DNA of 64,000 nt from Rhizobacter sp. Root1221 (GCF_001425785.1 NZ_LMDI01000020.1:1-64000); one strand, 5' to 3'. Numbered from the stretch's first letter, positions 17,300 through 27,067 are shown. Notes: generated from the sequence alone by a model not told the origin. Translations and numbers: made by a program.

Positions 17300-18982
17300 A
17301 TGAACACCCGCCACTGGAACGCCAAGGCCGACGACCGTGCCGCCCGGTTGACCCGCGCCCGCGAGTCACTGGGAACGCGACTCGTTGGCAAACGTGTCGA
17401 CACCGACGCGATCGGCCATTTGCTGGAAGCGGTGATCCTGCCCGGCGACCGCGTCTGCCTGGAGGGAAACAACCAGAAGCAGGCCGACTTCCTCGCGAAG
17501 GCCCTGGTGCAGGTCGATCCGCGGAAGGTCCATGGCTTGCACATGGTGCAGTCGGTGCTCGCGCTGCCCGAGCACCTGGACATCTTCGAGAACGGCATCG
17601 CCTCGCGGCTCGACTTCAGCTTCTCGGGGCCGCAAGGTGCACGGCTGGCCAAACTGGTGTCGGCCGGCAGCATCGAGATCGGAGCGATCCACACGTACCT
17701 CGAACTGTTCGCGCGCTATTTCATCGACCTGACGCCCAAGGTGGCGCTGGTGGCGGCGCAGGCCGCCGATGCCGCGGGAAACCTCTACACCGGACCCAAC
17801 ACCGAAGACACGCCAGCCATCGTGGAGGCCACCGCCTTTTCCGGTGGCATCGTGATCGCGCAGGTCAACGAATGGGTGGATGGCGAGACGACCACGCTGC
17901 CCCGCATCGACATTCCGTCCGACTGGGTCAGCTTCGTCGTGAAGGCCCCTCGACCCAACTTCATCGAGCCGCTCTTCACCCGCGACCCGGCCCAGATCAG
18001 CGAGATCCAGGTGCTGATGGCGATGATGGCCATCAAGGGCATCTACGGCGAGTACGGCGTGCAGCGCCTGAACCACGGCATCGGTTTCGACACCGCCGCG
18101 ATCGAACTCCTCCTGCCCACCTACGGCGAATCGCTCGGCCTGAAGGGCAAGATCGGGAAACACTGGGCGCTCAACCCCCACCCGGCCCTGATTCCGGCGA
18201 TCGAGGCCGGCTGGGTCGAGTCGGTGCACTCGTTCGGTTCGGAGCTGGGCATGGAAGACTACATCCGGGCCCGCTCCGACGTCTTCTTCACCGGGCCCGA
18301 CGGCAACCTGCGGAGCAACCGCGCCTTCTGCCAGGCCGCCGGGCACTACGCCTGCGACATGTTCATCGGATCGACCTTGCAGGTCGATCTCGACGGCAAC
18401 AGTTCCACGGCGACGCTCGGCCGCATCGCCGGTTTTGGCGGCGCACCCAACATGGGGGCGGATGCGCGGGGCCGGCGGCACGCCAGCCCCGCGTGGCTGA
18501 AGGCCGGCCGCGAGGCGCGCGCCGGCCGAACCGGCGCGGCTGGCACGCCGCGCGGACAGAAGCTGGTGGTGCAGATGGTCGAGACCTTCCGCGAACACAT
18601 GCAACCTGCGTTCGTGGACCGGCTCGACGCCTGGACGCTGCAAGCGCAATCCGGCATGGACCTCCCGCCGATCATGATCTACGGCGACGACGTGTCGCAC
18701 ATCCTGACCGAGGAGGGCATCGCGAACCTCCTGATGTGCCGCACCGACGCGGAGCGCGAGCAGGCGATCCGCGGCGTCGCCGGCTACACGGCGGTCGGGC
18801 TGGCGCGAGACAAGCGCGCGGTCGAGAACCTCCGGGACCGCGGCGTGATCCGCCGCCCACAGGACCTCGGCATCGACCCCCGCCAGGCGACACGCAACCT
18901 CCTGGCGGCCCGCAGCATGCGCGACCTCGTCACGGCCTCGGGGGGCCTCTACCAACCCCCGAAGCGGTTCAGAAACTGGTAA
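17300..18982 (+). CDS. mdcA: Malonate decarboxylase subunit alpha
   Basis: 560 residues, normal for MdcA. This subunit is the acetyl-S-ACP:malonate ACP-transferase: it swaps acetate for malonate on the acyl carrier subunit MdcC, releasing acetate. Recognisable segments are CLEGNNQKQADFLA and LHMVQSVLALPEHL near the N-terminus, the Gly-rich GRIAGFGGAPNMG around residue 378, and MIYGDDVSHILTEEG toward the C-terminus, all typical of this CoA-transferase-like family. First enzyme gene of the mdcACDEGBH cluster, 43 bases after the carrier gene. Confidence 0.95.
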   Translation: MNTRHWNAKADDRAARLTRARESLGTRLVGKRVDTDAIGHLLEAVILPGDRVCLEGNNQKQADFLAKALVQVDPRKVHGLHMVQSVLALPEHLDIFENGIASRLDFSFSGPQGARLAKLVSAGSIEIGAIHTYLELFARYFIDLTPKVALVAAQAADAAGNLYTGPNTEDTPAIVEATAFSGGIVIAQVNEWVDGETTTLPRIDIPSDWVSFVVKAPRPNFIEPLFTRDPAQISEIQVLMAMMAIKGIYGEYGVQRLNHGIGFDTAAIELLLPTYGESLGLKGKIGKHWALNPHPALIPAIEAGWVESVHSFGSELGMEDYIRARSDVFFTGPDGNLRSNRAFCQAAGHYACDMFIGSTLQVDLDGNSSTATLGRIAGFGGAPNMGADARGRRHASPAWLKAGREARAGRTGAAGTPRGQKLVVQMVETFREHMQPAFVDRLDAWTLQAQSGMDLPPIMIYGDDVSHILTEEGIANLLMCRTDAEREQAIRGVAGYTAVGLARDKRAVENLRDRGVIRRPQDLGIDPRQATRNLLAARSMRDLVTASGGLYQPPKRFRNW

Positions 18983-18996
18983 CAGGAGACGCCACC

Positions 18997-19329
18997 ATGA
19001 GCAATGTTCCCGCAGGGCTCGAGACCCTGGACTTCTCCTTCTCCGGCGGCCGGCCGGCCGGCGCGTTCCAGCCCGTGCTGGTGGGTGTGGTCGGCTCCGG
19101 CAACCTCGAGGTGATGCTCGAGGCTGCTGCCGGGGCGGCGTGTGTGGTGCGTGTCGAGACATCGGCGCGCGGGTTCGGATCGATCTGGCAAGCCGTGATG
19201 ACCGACTTCCACACGCGCCATCCACTCGCCGGCGTGCGTGTCTCCATCAACGACATGGGCGCCACGCCCGCGGTGGTGAGCCTGCGGCTCGACCAGGCGG
19301 TGGCCGGGATCACAGGAGTTGCACCATGA
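18997..19329 (+). CDS. mdcC: Malonate decarboxylase acyl carrier protein (subunit delta)
   Basis: 110 residues. It carries the 2'-(5''-triphosphoribosyl)-3'-dephospho-CoA prosthetic group through which acetyl and malonyl residues are held as thioesters. The modified serine is most likely Ser34 in VVGSGNLEVM, matching the position of the conserved Ser in the family. AGGAG (18984-18988) precedes the ATG at 18997 by 8 bases, and its stop overlaps the start of mdcD (ATGA). Gene order A-C-D-E is that of known mdc operons apart from mdcB placement. Confidence 0.93.
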   Translation: MSNVPAGLETLDFSFSGGRPAGAFQPVLVGVVGSGNLEVMLEAAAGAACVVRVETSARGFGSIWQAVMTDFHTRHPLAGVRVSINDMGATPAVVSLRLDQAVAGITGVAP

Positions 19330-20216
19330 TCAGCTACGCGGAATGCTCGGCCCGGGAACGACTGGCGCTGCTGCTCGACGCCGGCAGCTTTCACGAATGG
19401 CTGCCCCCCTCGGAGCGGGTCACCAGCCCCCACCTGGCACAGCTCGGGGTCCCGTCGGCGTTCGACGATGGTGTCGCCGTCGGCCGTGCCTTGCTCGGTG
19501 GCCGCGAGGTGTTCGTTGCTGCGCAAGAGGGCCAGTTCATGGGGGGCGGTGTCGGAGAGGTTCACGGCGCGAAGCTGGTGGGCCTGATGCAGCGGGCCCT
19601 TCGGGACCGGCCCACCGCCGTGGTGCTGCTGGCCGAGTCCGGTGGCGTGCGATTGCACGAGGCCAACGCGGGCTTGATCGCCGTGTCCGAGGTCATGCGT
19701 GCATTGCTGGACGTGCGCGCCGCCGGCATCCCGGTCATCGTGCTGATCGGCGGGGCGAACGGCTGTTTCGGCGGGATGGGCATCGTGGCCCGCTGCGCCG
19801 ACCACGTCGTGATGAGCGATGCGGGCCGCCTGGCCATGTCGGGGCCCGAGGTGATCGAGGCCTCGCACGGCGTCGAAGAGTTCGACTCCCGCGACCGCGC
19901 GCTGGTCTGGCGCACGACCGGCGGCAAGCACCGCTGGCTGACGGGGGACTGCGACGCGCTGGTCGATGACGACGTGGCTGCGTTTCGCACGGCGGCCATT
20001 GCGGCACTCGACGGATCGGCCCCCCTCACGCTGGCGGCCCTGGAGGACGAACATGCCTTGCTCGCCGCCCGATTGGACGCGCTGCCGGTGGACACCGGTG
20101 GTGGCGACGACGCGACGCTGCTCTGGCGCGCCCTCGGCGTCGCCGAGGCAGAGCGGGTGCCGGAGCTGGACGTGGACGCCGTCCGCGCGCTGCGCACCAT
20201 CAACCAAGGGGCATAG
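19326..20216 (+). CDS. mdcD: Malonate decarboxylase subunit beta
   Basis: 296 residues of the carboxyltransferase (crotonase-like) fold. MdcD with MdcE forms the malonyl-S-ACP decarboxylase that yields acetyl-S-ACP and CO2. Signature segments include GQFMGGGVGEVHGAKL (about 69-84), LLAESGGVRLHEANAGL, and GGANGCFGGMGI, whose backbone amides stabilise the thioester carbonyl. It is coupled to mdcC by an ATGA overlap; mdcE starts 4 bases after its stop. Confidence 0.95.
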   Translation: MISYAECSARERLALLLDAGSFHEWLPPSERVTSPHLAQLGVPSAFDDGVAVGRALLGGREVFVAAQEGQFMGGGVGEVHGAKLVGLMQRALRDRPTAVVLLAESGGVRLHEANAGLIAVSEVMRALLDVRAAGIPVIVLIGGANGCFGGMGIVARCADHVVMSDAGRLAMSGPEVIEASHGVEEFDSRDRALVWRTTGGKHRWLTGDCDALVDDDVAAFRTAAIAALDGSAPLTLAALEDEHALLAARLDALPVDTGGGDDATLLWRALGVAEAERVPELDVDAVRALRTINQGA

Positions 20217-20219
20217 GCC

Positions 20220-20921
20220 ATGCAATGGAACTCTCTGGTCAACCAGCTTTTCGGTCCGGACCACGGCATCCGCCTGGATGGCGACCTTCTTCGAGGTGAC
20301 GTGCTGTTCGACGGCGAGCCGATCAGCGTGGTGGGCACCACGAACCACGCGCCGATCGGCGTCCAGCTGGCCCTGGCGCAGGCGCGTGCCGTGCTGGACA
20401 CGGTGGTCCAGCATCCCGGCCGGCCGATCCTGATCCTGATCGACACACAAGGGCAGCAGCTCCGCAGGCGCGATGAATTGCTGGGCATCAACCGCGCCAT
20501 GGCCCACCTCGGCACGTGCATCGACCTGGCGCGGCGCCGTGGGCATCGCGTGCTGGGGCTGGTGTATGACCAGGCCCTGTCCGGCGGGTTCATCACGTCC
20601 GGCCTGATCGCGGACGCCTGCTTTGCACTGCCGGAGGCGGAGATCCGGGTCATGCGCATCCCCGCGATGGCGCGTGTGACCAAGCTCTCCGAGGACAGGT
20701 TGGCAGAACTGTCGCAGTCGAACCCTGTGTTTGCGCCGGGTGTGCAGAACTACGTCGCGATGGGCGGGGTCCGCGCCTTGTGGGAGGGCAACCTGCCAGC
20801 CGCGCTCCGCGATGCCATCGCCAACACGCCTGTGGCGGACCAGCGCGCGCAGGACGGCGCCGAACGCGGCGGGCGCCTGCTCGCCGCGGCCGTGGCGCAG
20901 CGCGTGCTGGACGCTGCCTGA
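20220..20921 (+). CDS. mdcE: Malonate decarboxylase subunit gamma
   Basis: 233 residues, the partner of MdcD in malonyl-S-ACP decarboxylation. The family pattern is clear: LNxLFGxxHGIxxDGDLLRGDV near the start (here NQLFGPDHGIRLDGD), LILIDTQGQQLRRRDELLGIN around 75, and GLVYDQALSGGFITSGLIAD around 118, which is the carboxyltransferase-like active-site loop. It lies 3 bases after mdcD and 15 bases before mdcG. Confidence 0.93.
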   Translation: MQWNSLVNQLFGPDHGIRLDGDLLRGDVLFDGEPISVVGTTNHAPIGVQLALAQARAVLDTVVQHPGRPILILIDTQGQQLRRRDELLGINRAMAHLGTCIDLARRRGHRVLGLVYDQALSGGFITSGLIADACFALPEAEIRVMRIPAMARVTKLSEDRLAELSQSNPVFAPGVQNYVAMGGVRALWEGNLPAALRDAIANTPVADQRAQDGAERGGRLLAAAVAQRVLDAA

Positions 20922-20936
20922 GCCGCCGCGATCGCC

Positions 20937-21617
20937 ATGCGCCGTTTGCATCGCCATCAACTCGCCTGGCTCTCGGAGCCGGGCTGGGCCGCCGTGCTGG
21001 GCCGGCCCTGGGATCCAGAAGCGCTGGCGTGCCTGCACCACTGGTCGGCCCATCGGCTCCCGCTGGTCGTGACACGCCAGCCGCACGATGCCGAGCCCTC
21101 CGGCTTGATCGCGCTGGGTTTGCCCTGTCCAGCGCGTTGGAGCAGGCGGCGCTTGTCACTGGAAGCGCCGCGTTCCGGCATCGCGTGCCTGGGCGCTTTT
21201 CCAGGCTTGGCCGCAGTCCAGGCCATGGTGCCGCTGTCGGCTCGACCGGCGCTGCGCCACCTTGTGGCCGACCTCGACGCATGCCAGGCGGCACCGCGCG
21301 TATTCGGCAGCTACGGCTGGCAAGCCATCAGCGGCCTGGACCATGTCAGGCCGGAATCAGATCTGGACCTGGTGGTCGACGTGGACGGCCCGGTGCATGC
21401 GGATGCCGTGGCACGTGCGCTTGGGAGGTTTTCTGCGGGATGGCTCAGGTTGGACGGCGAACTGGTGTTCGAAGGCGGCGCTGCGGTGGCCTGGCGCGAA
21501 TGGATGGCGTGGCGCGCCGGCAGTGCGCAAGCGGTGATGGTGAAGACATTGCGTGGCGTGTCCTTGCAGCGCGACGGCGCCGCGTTCGATCGGGACCTGA
21601 CGGAGAGCTTCCCATGA
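20937..21617 (+). CDS. mdcG: Phosphoribosyl-dephospho-CoA transferase (holo-ACP synthase) MdcG
   Basis: 226 residues. MdcG attaches the triphosphoribosyl-dephospho-CoA group to apo-MdcC. It has the expected nucleotidyltransferase-type motif: GSYGW at 124-128 followed by SDLDL at 141-145, whose two Asp residues should bind Mg2+. The C-terminal VKTLRGVSLQR is also conserved in the family. Its stop overlaps the start of mdcB (ATGATG at 21614). Confidence 0.9.
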   Translation: MRRLHRHQLAWLSEPGWAAVLGRPWDPEALACLHHWSAHRLPLVVTRQPHDAEPSGLIALGLPCPARWSRRRLSLEAPRSGIACLGAFPGLAAVQAMVPLSARPALRHLVADLDACQAAPRVFGSYGWQAISGLDHVRPESDLDLVVDVDGPVHADAVARALGRFSAGWLRLDGELVFEGGAAVAWREWMAWRAGSAQAVMVKTLRGVSLQRDGAAFDRDLTESFP

Positions 21618-22477
21618 TGGCCTTGGCGCTGCACCTGGCCGCACCGCCGGGCCTGGCACTGGCGTCCATCGCGCGCGACGCGACGCGTTCGCTCTACGAC
21701 GAACTCGCGCTGGCACCGAAACCGGGCCTGGTGACATTGATCGACTCGGGCAGCCATGACGACATGGACGCCCACACCTTCATGCGCAGCATCTTCTCGC
21801 TGCGTGACTACTTCGGCCAGATCACCCAGGCTGGCTTTGATGGTGCCGAGTTCTCCCGGTTGGAGCGGCTGGGCATCGAAGCGGAAGGTCGCATGCTTGA
21901 CGCCACCGGTGGTGTCAACACACACCGGGGTGCCATCTTCATGCTGGGGCTGCTGTGCGCCTCGGCGGGCGCCGTCGTGCGTGAGCATGGCTCTGCGGCC
22001 CGGCCGTCGCAATTGCGTGAGGCGCTGTGCAGCCATTGGGGAGGCGCGCTGGCCAGTCGCTGCGAGCGGATCTCGGCGCTGCCCGGTGGCATTGCAGCAC
22101 GGCGCCACGGCCTTCGCAGCGCGTCCCAGGAGGCAGCGCTCGGATTCCCCGTCCTGTTCGAAACGGCCGTGCCCGCATTGGCCTCGGCCCTTGCCCGCGG
22201 CCTGCCCGCCCAGCAGGCGCGGCTCGACACCTTGTTTCACATCATGGCCGTGCTCGACGACAGCAATCTCGCGCACCGCGGGGGCCTCGCCGGGATGCGC
22301 CTTGCGCAGCAACGCGCCCGGCAGTTTCTTGCCGAAGGTGGCGTCGCCGGTCCCGGCGGGCTTCTGCGCGCCCGCGCGGTTGCGCGCGAGTTCGTCGCGC
22401 ACCGACTGTCTCCCGGGGGAGCGGCAGACACGCTCTCTGCAGCTTGCTGGATCACACGCGTGTGTGCAGGCGCATGA
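21614..22477 (+). CDS. mdcB: Triphosphoribosyl-dephospho-CoA synthase MdcB
   Basis: 287 residues of the CitG/MdcB family, which makes 2'-(5''-triphosphoribosyl)-3'-dephospho-CoA from ATP and dephospho-CoA, the prosthetic-group precursor used by MdcG. Visible motifs: ELALAPKPGLVTLIDSGSHDDMD (conserved PKPGLV and Ser-His-Asp-Asp-Met cluster), GGVNTHRGAIFMLGLL, and a C-terminal LDDSNLAHRGG. Placement between mdcG and mdcH differs from operons where mdcB follows mdcA. Confidence 0.93.
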   Translation: MMALALHLAAPPGLALASIARDATRSLYDELALAPKPGLVTLIDSGSHDDMDAHTFMRSIFSLRDYFGQITQAGFDGAEFSRLERLGIEAEGRMLDATGGVNTHRGAIFMLGLLCASAGAVVREHGSAARPSQLREALCSHWGGALASRCERISALPGGIAARRHGLRSASQEAALGFPVLFETAVPALASALARGLPAQQARLDTLFHIMAVLDDSNLAHRGGLAGMRLAQQRARQFLAEGGVAGPGGLLRARAVAREFVAHRLSPGGAADTLSAACWITRVCAGA

Positions 22478-23385
22478 GCTTCGCGTTGCTCTTCTCGGGT
22501 CAAGGCAACCAGCATCCTGCGATGCTGCCCTGGCTGTCCGACGACGACGCCCTCGTGCGCGAGACATGCGTTCGCCTCGGCGTGGACGACTGGCGGCGCG
22601 CCCTGGCCGATCAGGCCTGGGGCCAGCGCAACGACAACGCCCAGACCTTGCTGACGGGCCTCGCCTTGGCCGCCTGGCGCCAGCTGAGCCCTGCCCTGTC
22701 GTCCCCCGCAGCCATTGCGGGATACAGCGTGGGCGAGTTGTCCGCGTTCAGCGCGGCGGGTGTCATCGAGCCCGGAACAGCGGCGGCGCTGGCCCCCCTG
22801 CGGGCCGCGGCCATGGATCGATGCGCGGCAGGCACCGCTGGTGGCTTGCTTGCCGTCAACGGGCTCGCGCCGCAGACGCTGGAACGCCTGTGCGCTGACA
22901 CCGGCCTGGCCATCGCCATCCGCAATGGGGTCGACAGCGTGGTGCTCGGTGGCCCGGGACCGGCGTTGGACGAGGCCGAACGCGCCGCGTCTCACGCCGG
23001 CGCGAAGTGCACGCGCCTGGGCGTTGGCGTCGCATCGCACACCCCTTGGATGCGTGGTGCCGCGGAAAGCTTCTCCCGCACGCTGGCGGACGTGCCGTTC
23101 CACGCCCCGACAAGCGTGTTGTTCAGCAATGCGCGAGATCGCATCACTGATGCGTCGTCGGCGCGCATCGCGCTGGCCGACCAGATCTGCAACACCGTTC
23201 GCTGGGACGACTGCATGGAGAACGTGGCGGCCCGGCACGTCAGCTGTGTGCTGGAGATCGGCCCGGGCCGTGCGCTGGCGCGCCTGTGGAACCAACGCTT
23301 CCCCGGCATCCTGGCCCGTTCCTGCGACGACTTCCGCAGCGCGGCAGCGATTGCAGCATGGATCGACAGCAACTCGGACCCATGA
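22474..23385 (+). CDS. mdcH: Malonyl-CoA:ACP transacylase MdcH
   Basis: 303 residues of the acyltransferase fold. It loads malonyl from malonyl-CoA onto holo-MdcC to prime the decarboxylase. Motifs are SGQGNQ (8-13), the nucleophile Ser85 in GYSVGE (the mdc variant of GHSxGE), and a catalytic His in SHTPWM around 190. The ATG overlaps the stop of mdcB. It is the last mdc gene; acs begins 45 bases later. Confidence 0.92.
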   Translation: MSFALLFSGQGNQHPAMLPWLSDDDALVRETCVRLGVDDWRRALADQAWGQRNDNAQTLLTGLALAAWRQLSPALSSPAAIAGYSVGELSAFSAAGVIEPGTAAALAPLRAAAMDRCAAGTAGGLLAVNGLAPQTLERLCADTGLAIAIRNGVDSVVLGGPGPALDEAERAASHAGAKCTRLGVGVASHTPWMRGAAESFSRTLADVPFHAPTSVLFSNARDRITDASSARIALADQICNTVRWDDCMENVAARHVSCVLEIGPGRALARLWNQRFPGILARSCDDFRSAAAIAAWIDSNSDP

Positions 23386-23430
23386 ACGGCCCCCGTGACA
23401 GATGGCCCCAAGCAAGACAGGAGTTTCACC

Positions 23431-25398
23431 GTGAATGACAGCCCCACAACGCCCCGTTTCTTTCAACCCGTCAACATGGAAGACGCGCATGTCTGCGGCA
23501 TGGCGGCCTACGACAAGTTGGTGGCCGAAGCGGACGCCGATCCCAGCGGGTACTGGTCCCGGCTGGCGCGCGAGCTGGTCAGCTGGAAGACACCCTTCAC
23601 GAAGGGACTCGACGACAGCCAGGCGCCGTTCTTCCAGTGGTTCGCGGACGGCACCCTCAACGTCTCCTACAACTGCCTCGATCGCCAGGTCGAGCGTGGC
23701 CTGGGGGACAAGACGGCCATCATCTTCGAGTCCGATGACGGAACGGTCTCTAGGGTCAGCTACAGCGACATGCTGGCACGCACCTGCCGCCTGGCCAACG
23801 TGTTGCGGGCGCGTGGTGTCAAGAAGGGTGACCGGGTCGTCATCTACATGTCGATGAGCGTCGAGGGTGTGGTCGCGATGCAAGCATGCGCGCGCATCGG
23901 TGCGACCCATTCGGTCGTCTTCGGCGGCTTCTCGGCGCAAAGCCTTCGCGACCGCATCGAAGGGGCGGGCGCCGTGATGGTGATCACCGCCGACCACCAG
24001 CTGCGTGGCGGAAAGCAGTTGCCTCTGAAAGCCATCGTCGATGAAGCGATCGCGCTGGGTGGTTGCGACGCAGTGGCCGATGTGATCGTCTACCGCCGGA
24101 CCGGTGGGGCCGTGGCCTGGGAACCCTCGCGGGACCGGTGGATGCACGAAGAGATGCAAGCGCAGCCTCCCACCTGCGAACCCGAGTGGGTGGGCGCCGA
24201 GCACCCGCTGTTCATCCTCTACACCTCGGGATCGACCGGCAAGCCCAAGGGCGTTCAGCACGCGAGCGGGGGCTACCTGCTGCATGCGGCCCTGACCACG
24301 AAATGGTCCTTCGACATGAAGCCCGACGATGTGTTCTGGTGCACGGCCGATATCGGATGGGTCACCGGCCACACCTACATCGCCTACGGTCCGCTCGCGC
24401 TGGGGGCAACCCAGGTGGTGTTCGAGGGTGTGCCCACCTATCCCGACGCAGGCCGCTTCTGGAAGATGATCCAGGACCACCAGGTCAGCGTGTTCTACAC
24501 CGCCCCGACCGCGATCCGCTCATTGATCAAGTTGGCCGAGGCAGATGCCACCGTGCATCCGAAGCGATACGACCTGTCGAGCCTGCGCATCCTGGGCTCG
24601 GTCGGCGAGCCCATCAATCCGGCCGCCTGGGCGTGGTACCACCAGCACATTGGAGGGGGCCGCTGCCCGATCGTCGACACGTTCTGGCAGACCGAGTCAG
24701 GGGGGCACCTGATCACGCCGTTGCCGGGGGCCACGCCGCTGGTACCGGGTTCCTGCACGCTGCCGTTCCCGGGGATCACCGCGGCGATCGTCGACGAGTA
24801 CGGCAACGACGTCCCCCATGGCCAGGGCGGCATCCTCGTGATCAAGACGCCCTGGCCCAGCATGATCCGCACGATCTGGGGCGACCCCGAGCGCTTCAAG
24901 AGCAGCTACTTCCCGGCGGAGCTCAAGGGCTGCTACCTGGCCGGGGACGGCGCCATCCGCGACCCACTGACCGGCTACTTCACGATCACCGGCCGCATCG
25001 ACGACGTGCTCAACGTCTCGGGCCACCGCATGGGAACGATGGAAATCGAGTCTGCACTCGTGGCCAAGACCGATCTCGTGGCCGAAGCCGCCGTGGTGGG
25101 CCGCCCGGACGACACCACCGGGGAGGCGATCTGCGCCTTTGTCGTCCTGAAAGGTGCGCGCCCTACCGGCGAAGAGGCCACGCGGATCGCCAACGAGTTG
25201 CGCAACTGGGTTGCTGCGCAGATCGGGCCGATCGCCAAGCCCAAGGACATCCGCTTCGGCGACAACCTTCCGAAGACACGCAGCGGGAAGATCTTGCGCA
25301 GGTTGCTGCGCTCCATCGCGAATGGCGAGGCCATCACCCAGGACACCTCGACGCTGGAGAACCCCGCCGTCCTGGAGCAGCTGGCGCAGAAGAACTGA
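23431..25398 (+). CDS. acs: Acetyl-CoA synthetase, last gene of the malonate operon
   Basis: 655 residues, standard Acs length. AMP-forming adenylation motifs are clear: [11 protein letters not shown] (about 270-280), [11 protein letters not shown], the [10 protein letters not shown] motif (about 414), [20 protein letters not shown], and the regulatory lysine region [12 protein letters not shown] near the C-terminus, which in Acs is controlled by acetylation. Trp in DTFWQTE and Val in the pocket fit acetate preference, though propionate is not excluded. The GTG start at 23431 with CAGGAG upstream is preferred over an in-frame start at 23395. Its position behind mdcH suggests it activates the acetate released by malonate decarboxylase. 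Confidence 0.92.
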   Translation: MNDSPTTPRFFQPVNMEDAHVCGMAAYDKLVAEADADPSGYWSRLARELVSWKTPFTKGLDDSQAPFFQWFADGTLNVSYNCLDRQVERGLGDKTAIIFESDDGTVSRVSYSDMLARTCRLANVLRARGVKKGDRVVIYMSMSVEGVVAMQACARIGATHSVVFGGFSAQSLRDRIEGAGAVMVITADHQLRGGKQLPLKAIVDEAIALGGCDAVADVIVYRRTGGAVAWEPSRDRWMHEEMQAQPPTCEPEWVGAEHPLFILYTSGSTGKPKGVQHASGGYLLHAALTTKWSFDMKPDDVFWCTADIGWVTGHTYIAYGPLALGATQVVFEGVPTYPDAGRFWKMIQDHQVSVFYTAPTAIRSLIKLAEADATVHPKRYDLSSLRILGSVGEPINPAAWAWYHQHIGGGRCPIVDTFWQTESGGHLITPLPGATPLVPGSCTLPFPGITAAIVDEYGNDVPHGQGGILVIKTPWPSMIRTIWGDPERFKSSYFPAELKGCYLAGDGAIRDPLTGYFTITGRIDDVLNVSGHRMGTMEIESALVAKTDLVAEAAVVGRPDDTTGEAICAFVVLKGARPTGEEATRIANELRNWVAAQIGPIAKPKDIRFGDNLPKTRSGKILRRLLRSIANGEAITQDTSTLENPAVLEQLAQKN

Positions 25399-25594
25399 GG
25401 CGCCGTGAAGGCGCACGCAGCTCCTTCGTAAGTCTTTGCAATCGCGACGGTTGCAGGGGGGGGACGCGCGTTGCGCCTGTGCACTGGGCGCGCGACGTTC
25501 GTCCCGGGTTGAGGCGCCTGGGCGCGCGCACAAGCGGTTGCAGATCGCCCGCCTCGCGCAGCGAGACTTCCGCCCGATCCCCCGGACCGCCCTC

Positions 25595-26896
25595 ATGCCC
25601 ACCCACACCCATCCCCTCGCCTTTCGGAGCCGCTGGGCTCAGCTCGTCCTGTCCATGGCCATGGCCACGTCGCTGGCGGCCTGTGGAGGCGAGGACGAAG
25701 CCTCGGCCTCGCCCGCGCCTGTGTCCGGGGCGGCCCCGGTGCCAGCGCCGACACCAGCCCCTGCGCCCAGCCCCGCACCGGCGCCTGCCCCGGCGCCCGC
25801 TCCTGCGCCCGTTCCGGCTCCGGCTCCGGCCCCAGCTCCAGCTCCAGCTCCAGCTCCAGCTCCAGCTCCAGCTCCAGCTCCAGCTCCGGCTCCGGCTCCA
25901 GCTCCTGCGCCAGCCCCTGCCCCGGCTCCAGCGCCCACCCCCGCGCCAACGCCGGCCCCCACGCCTTCCCCGGCCCCGGCACCCGCCGCCGGCATCTGCC
26001 CGGCCGGCCCGTTCGACAAACCGGTCGTGGGCAACCCCGTGGCCACCCGGGTGGCCAATGCCATCCCGAACGACAATTACCAGACCCAGTACGCGAACGT
26101 CGAAGGGGCGGTATGGCTGGATGGCGCCCTGTACTTCAGCGAGTTCGGTCCCGGCAACTCGCCCCCGCCGTCGCGCATCGTTCGCCTGGCTGGCACCGCC
26201 GGTGGTGAGGTGGTGGCAGCCACTGCCGGCACGAACGGCCTGGCCGTGGACCGTGCCGGTCGCCTGTATGGGGCGAGCCACAAGGTTGGCGGCATCGTCC
26301 GCTTCAGCCTGCCGGGTGGCGCGGAGACGGTGCTCGTGTCCAGCCACGAAGGGAAACGGTTCAACTCACCCAACGACCTGACGATCCGCAGCGACGGCAC
26401 CGTGTTCTTCACAGACCCGAGCTACCAGGCCCCGTCCCCGCGGCCGCAGAGCAGCACGCGCGTCTACCGGTTGGCGCCAGGCGCCACGGCGGCGACCGTG
26501 ATCGACGAGAACCGGTCCGACCCGAACGGCATCACCCTGTCTCCCGACGAAAAGACGTTGTACGTGACGGCCAACGACGGGCTCTTCCGCTATGCCATCG
26601 CGGCCGACGGCACCGTGGGCCCGGCCCAGCGCTTCGGCGATGTGGGGCACCTGGGCGGTGACGGCATGGTGGTGGACTGCGCCGGCAACCTCTACGTGAC
26701 CAAGGGCGCCGTGGTGGTGGTCAGCCCGGAGGGCAAGGAGATCGCCCGCATCCAGCTGCCCGGCGGTGACCAGCAAGTCACGAACGTGGCGTTCGGCGGG
26801 GCCGACCGAAAGACGCTCTACATCACCGCCATGGGGTCGTCGAACACGCGCGGCATCTACAAAGTGGACCTGGCCGTGCCGGGCTACCCGTACTGA
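25595..26896 (+). CDS. Lipoprotein with Pro/Ala-rich linker and SMP-30/gluconolactonase-like propeller
   Basis: 433 residues. A lipoprotein signal ends in LAAC (Cys about 29). Residues about 37-130 are an almost pure Pro-Ala repeat, encoded partly by a hexanucleotide tandem repeat. The rest (about 140-433) is a six-bladed propeller of the SMP-30/gluconolactonase/LRE-like type: FNSPNDLTIRSDGTVFFTDPSY, RSDPNGITLSPDEKTLYVT and GDGMVVDCAGNLYVT are typical metal-site and blade segments (Asn/Asp ligands in PND and DPNG). It is probably a periplasmic or outer-membrane lipoprotein lactonase or sugar-binding protein with a rigid spacer. The substrate is unknown. Confidence 0.82.
   Translation: MPTHTHPLAFRSRWAQLVLSMAMATSLAACGGEDEASASPAPVSGAAPVPAPTPAPAPSPAPAPAPAPAPAPVPAPAPAPAPAPAPAPAPAPAPAPAPAPAPAPAPAPAPAPAPTPAPTPAPTPSPAPAPAAGICPAGPFDKPVVGNPVATRVANAIPNDNYQTQYANVEGAVWLDGALYFSEFGPGNSPPPSRIVRLAGTAGGEVVAATAGTNGLAVDRAGRLYGASHKVGGIVRFSLPGGAETVLVSSHEGKRFNSPNDLTIRSDGTVFFTDPSYQAPSPRPQSSTRVYRLAPGATAATVIDENRSDPNGITLSPDEKTLYVTANDGLFRYAIAADGTVGPAQRFGDVGHLGGDGMVVDCAGNLYVTKGAVVVVSPEGKEIARIQLPGGDQQVTNVAFGGADRKTLYITAMGSSNTRGIYKVDLAVPGYPY
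25832..25888 (+). repeat. In-frame (CAGCTC)n hexanucleotide tandem repeat
   Basis: About nine consecutive copies of CAGCTC (Pro-Ala dipeptide units), flanked by GGCTCC variants. Slippage would change the spacer length by two residues without shifting frame. Confidence 0.85.
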
Positions 26897-27006
26897 AGGC
26901 AGGCGGCCGCCCGCGCTGGCGAGGCGGCCGAGTTTGCCGCACAACCATTGCGGCGTCTGTCGTGACAAGGCCCCTGCCGAAGGAACCTGGCGAAGCGGGA
27001 CACAAG

Positions 27007-27040
27007 TAAAAAAGCCCGCGGCGACTGTCGCTGCGGGCTT
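27007..27040 (-). terminator. Rho-independent terminator of ssb
   Basis: On the minus strand a GC-rich stem (AAGCCCGC-AGCGAC paired with GTCGC-CGCGGGCTT) is followed by a T-run, 28 bases after the ssb stop. The tail of the lipoprotein gene on the other strand is not provided with a matching T-run. Confidence 0.8.
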
Positions 27041-27067
27041 CCTGTTTCCGATCGTGGACCGTCGATC

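Noticed and set aside
25736..25990. Regular repeats resembling a CRISPR array
   Set aside because: They are in-frame hexanucleotide repeats coding Pro-Ala; no spacers of 30-40 bases and no cas genes.
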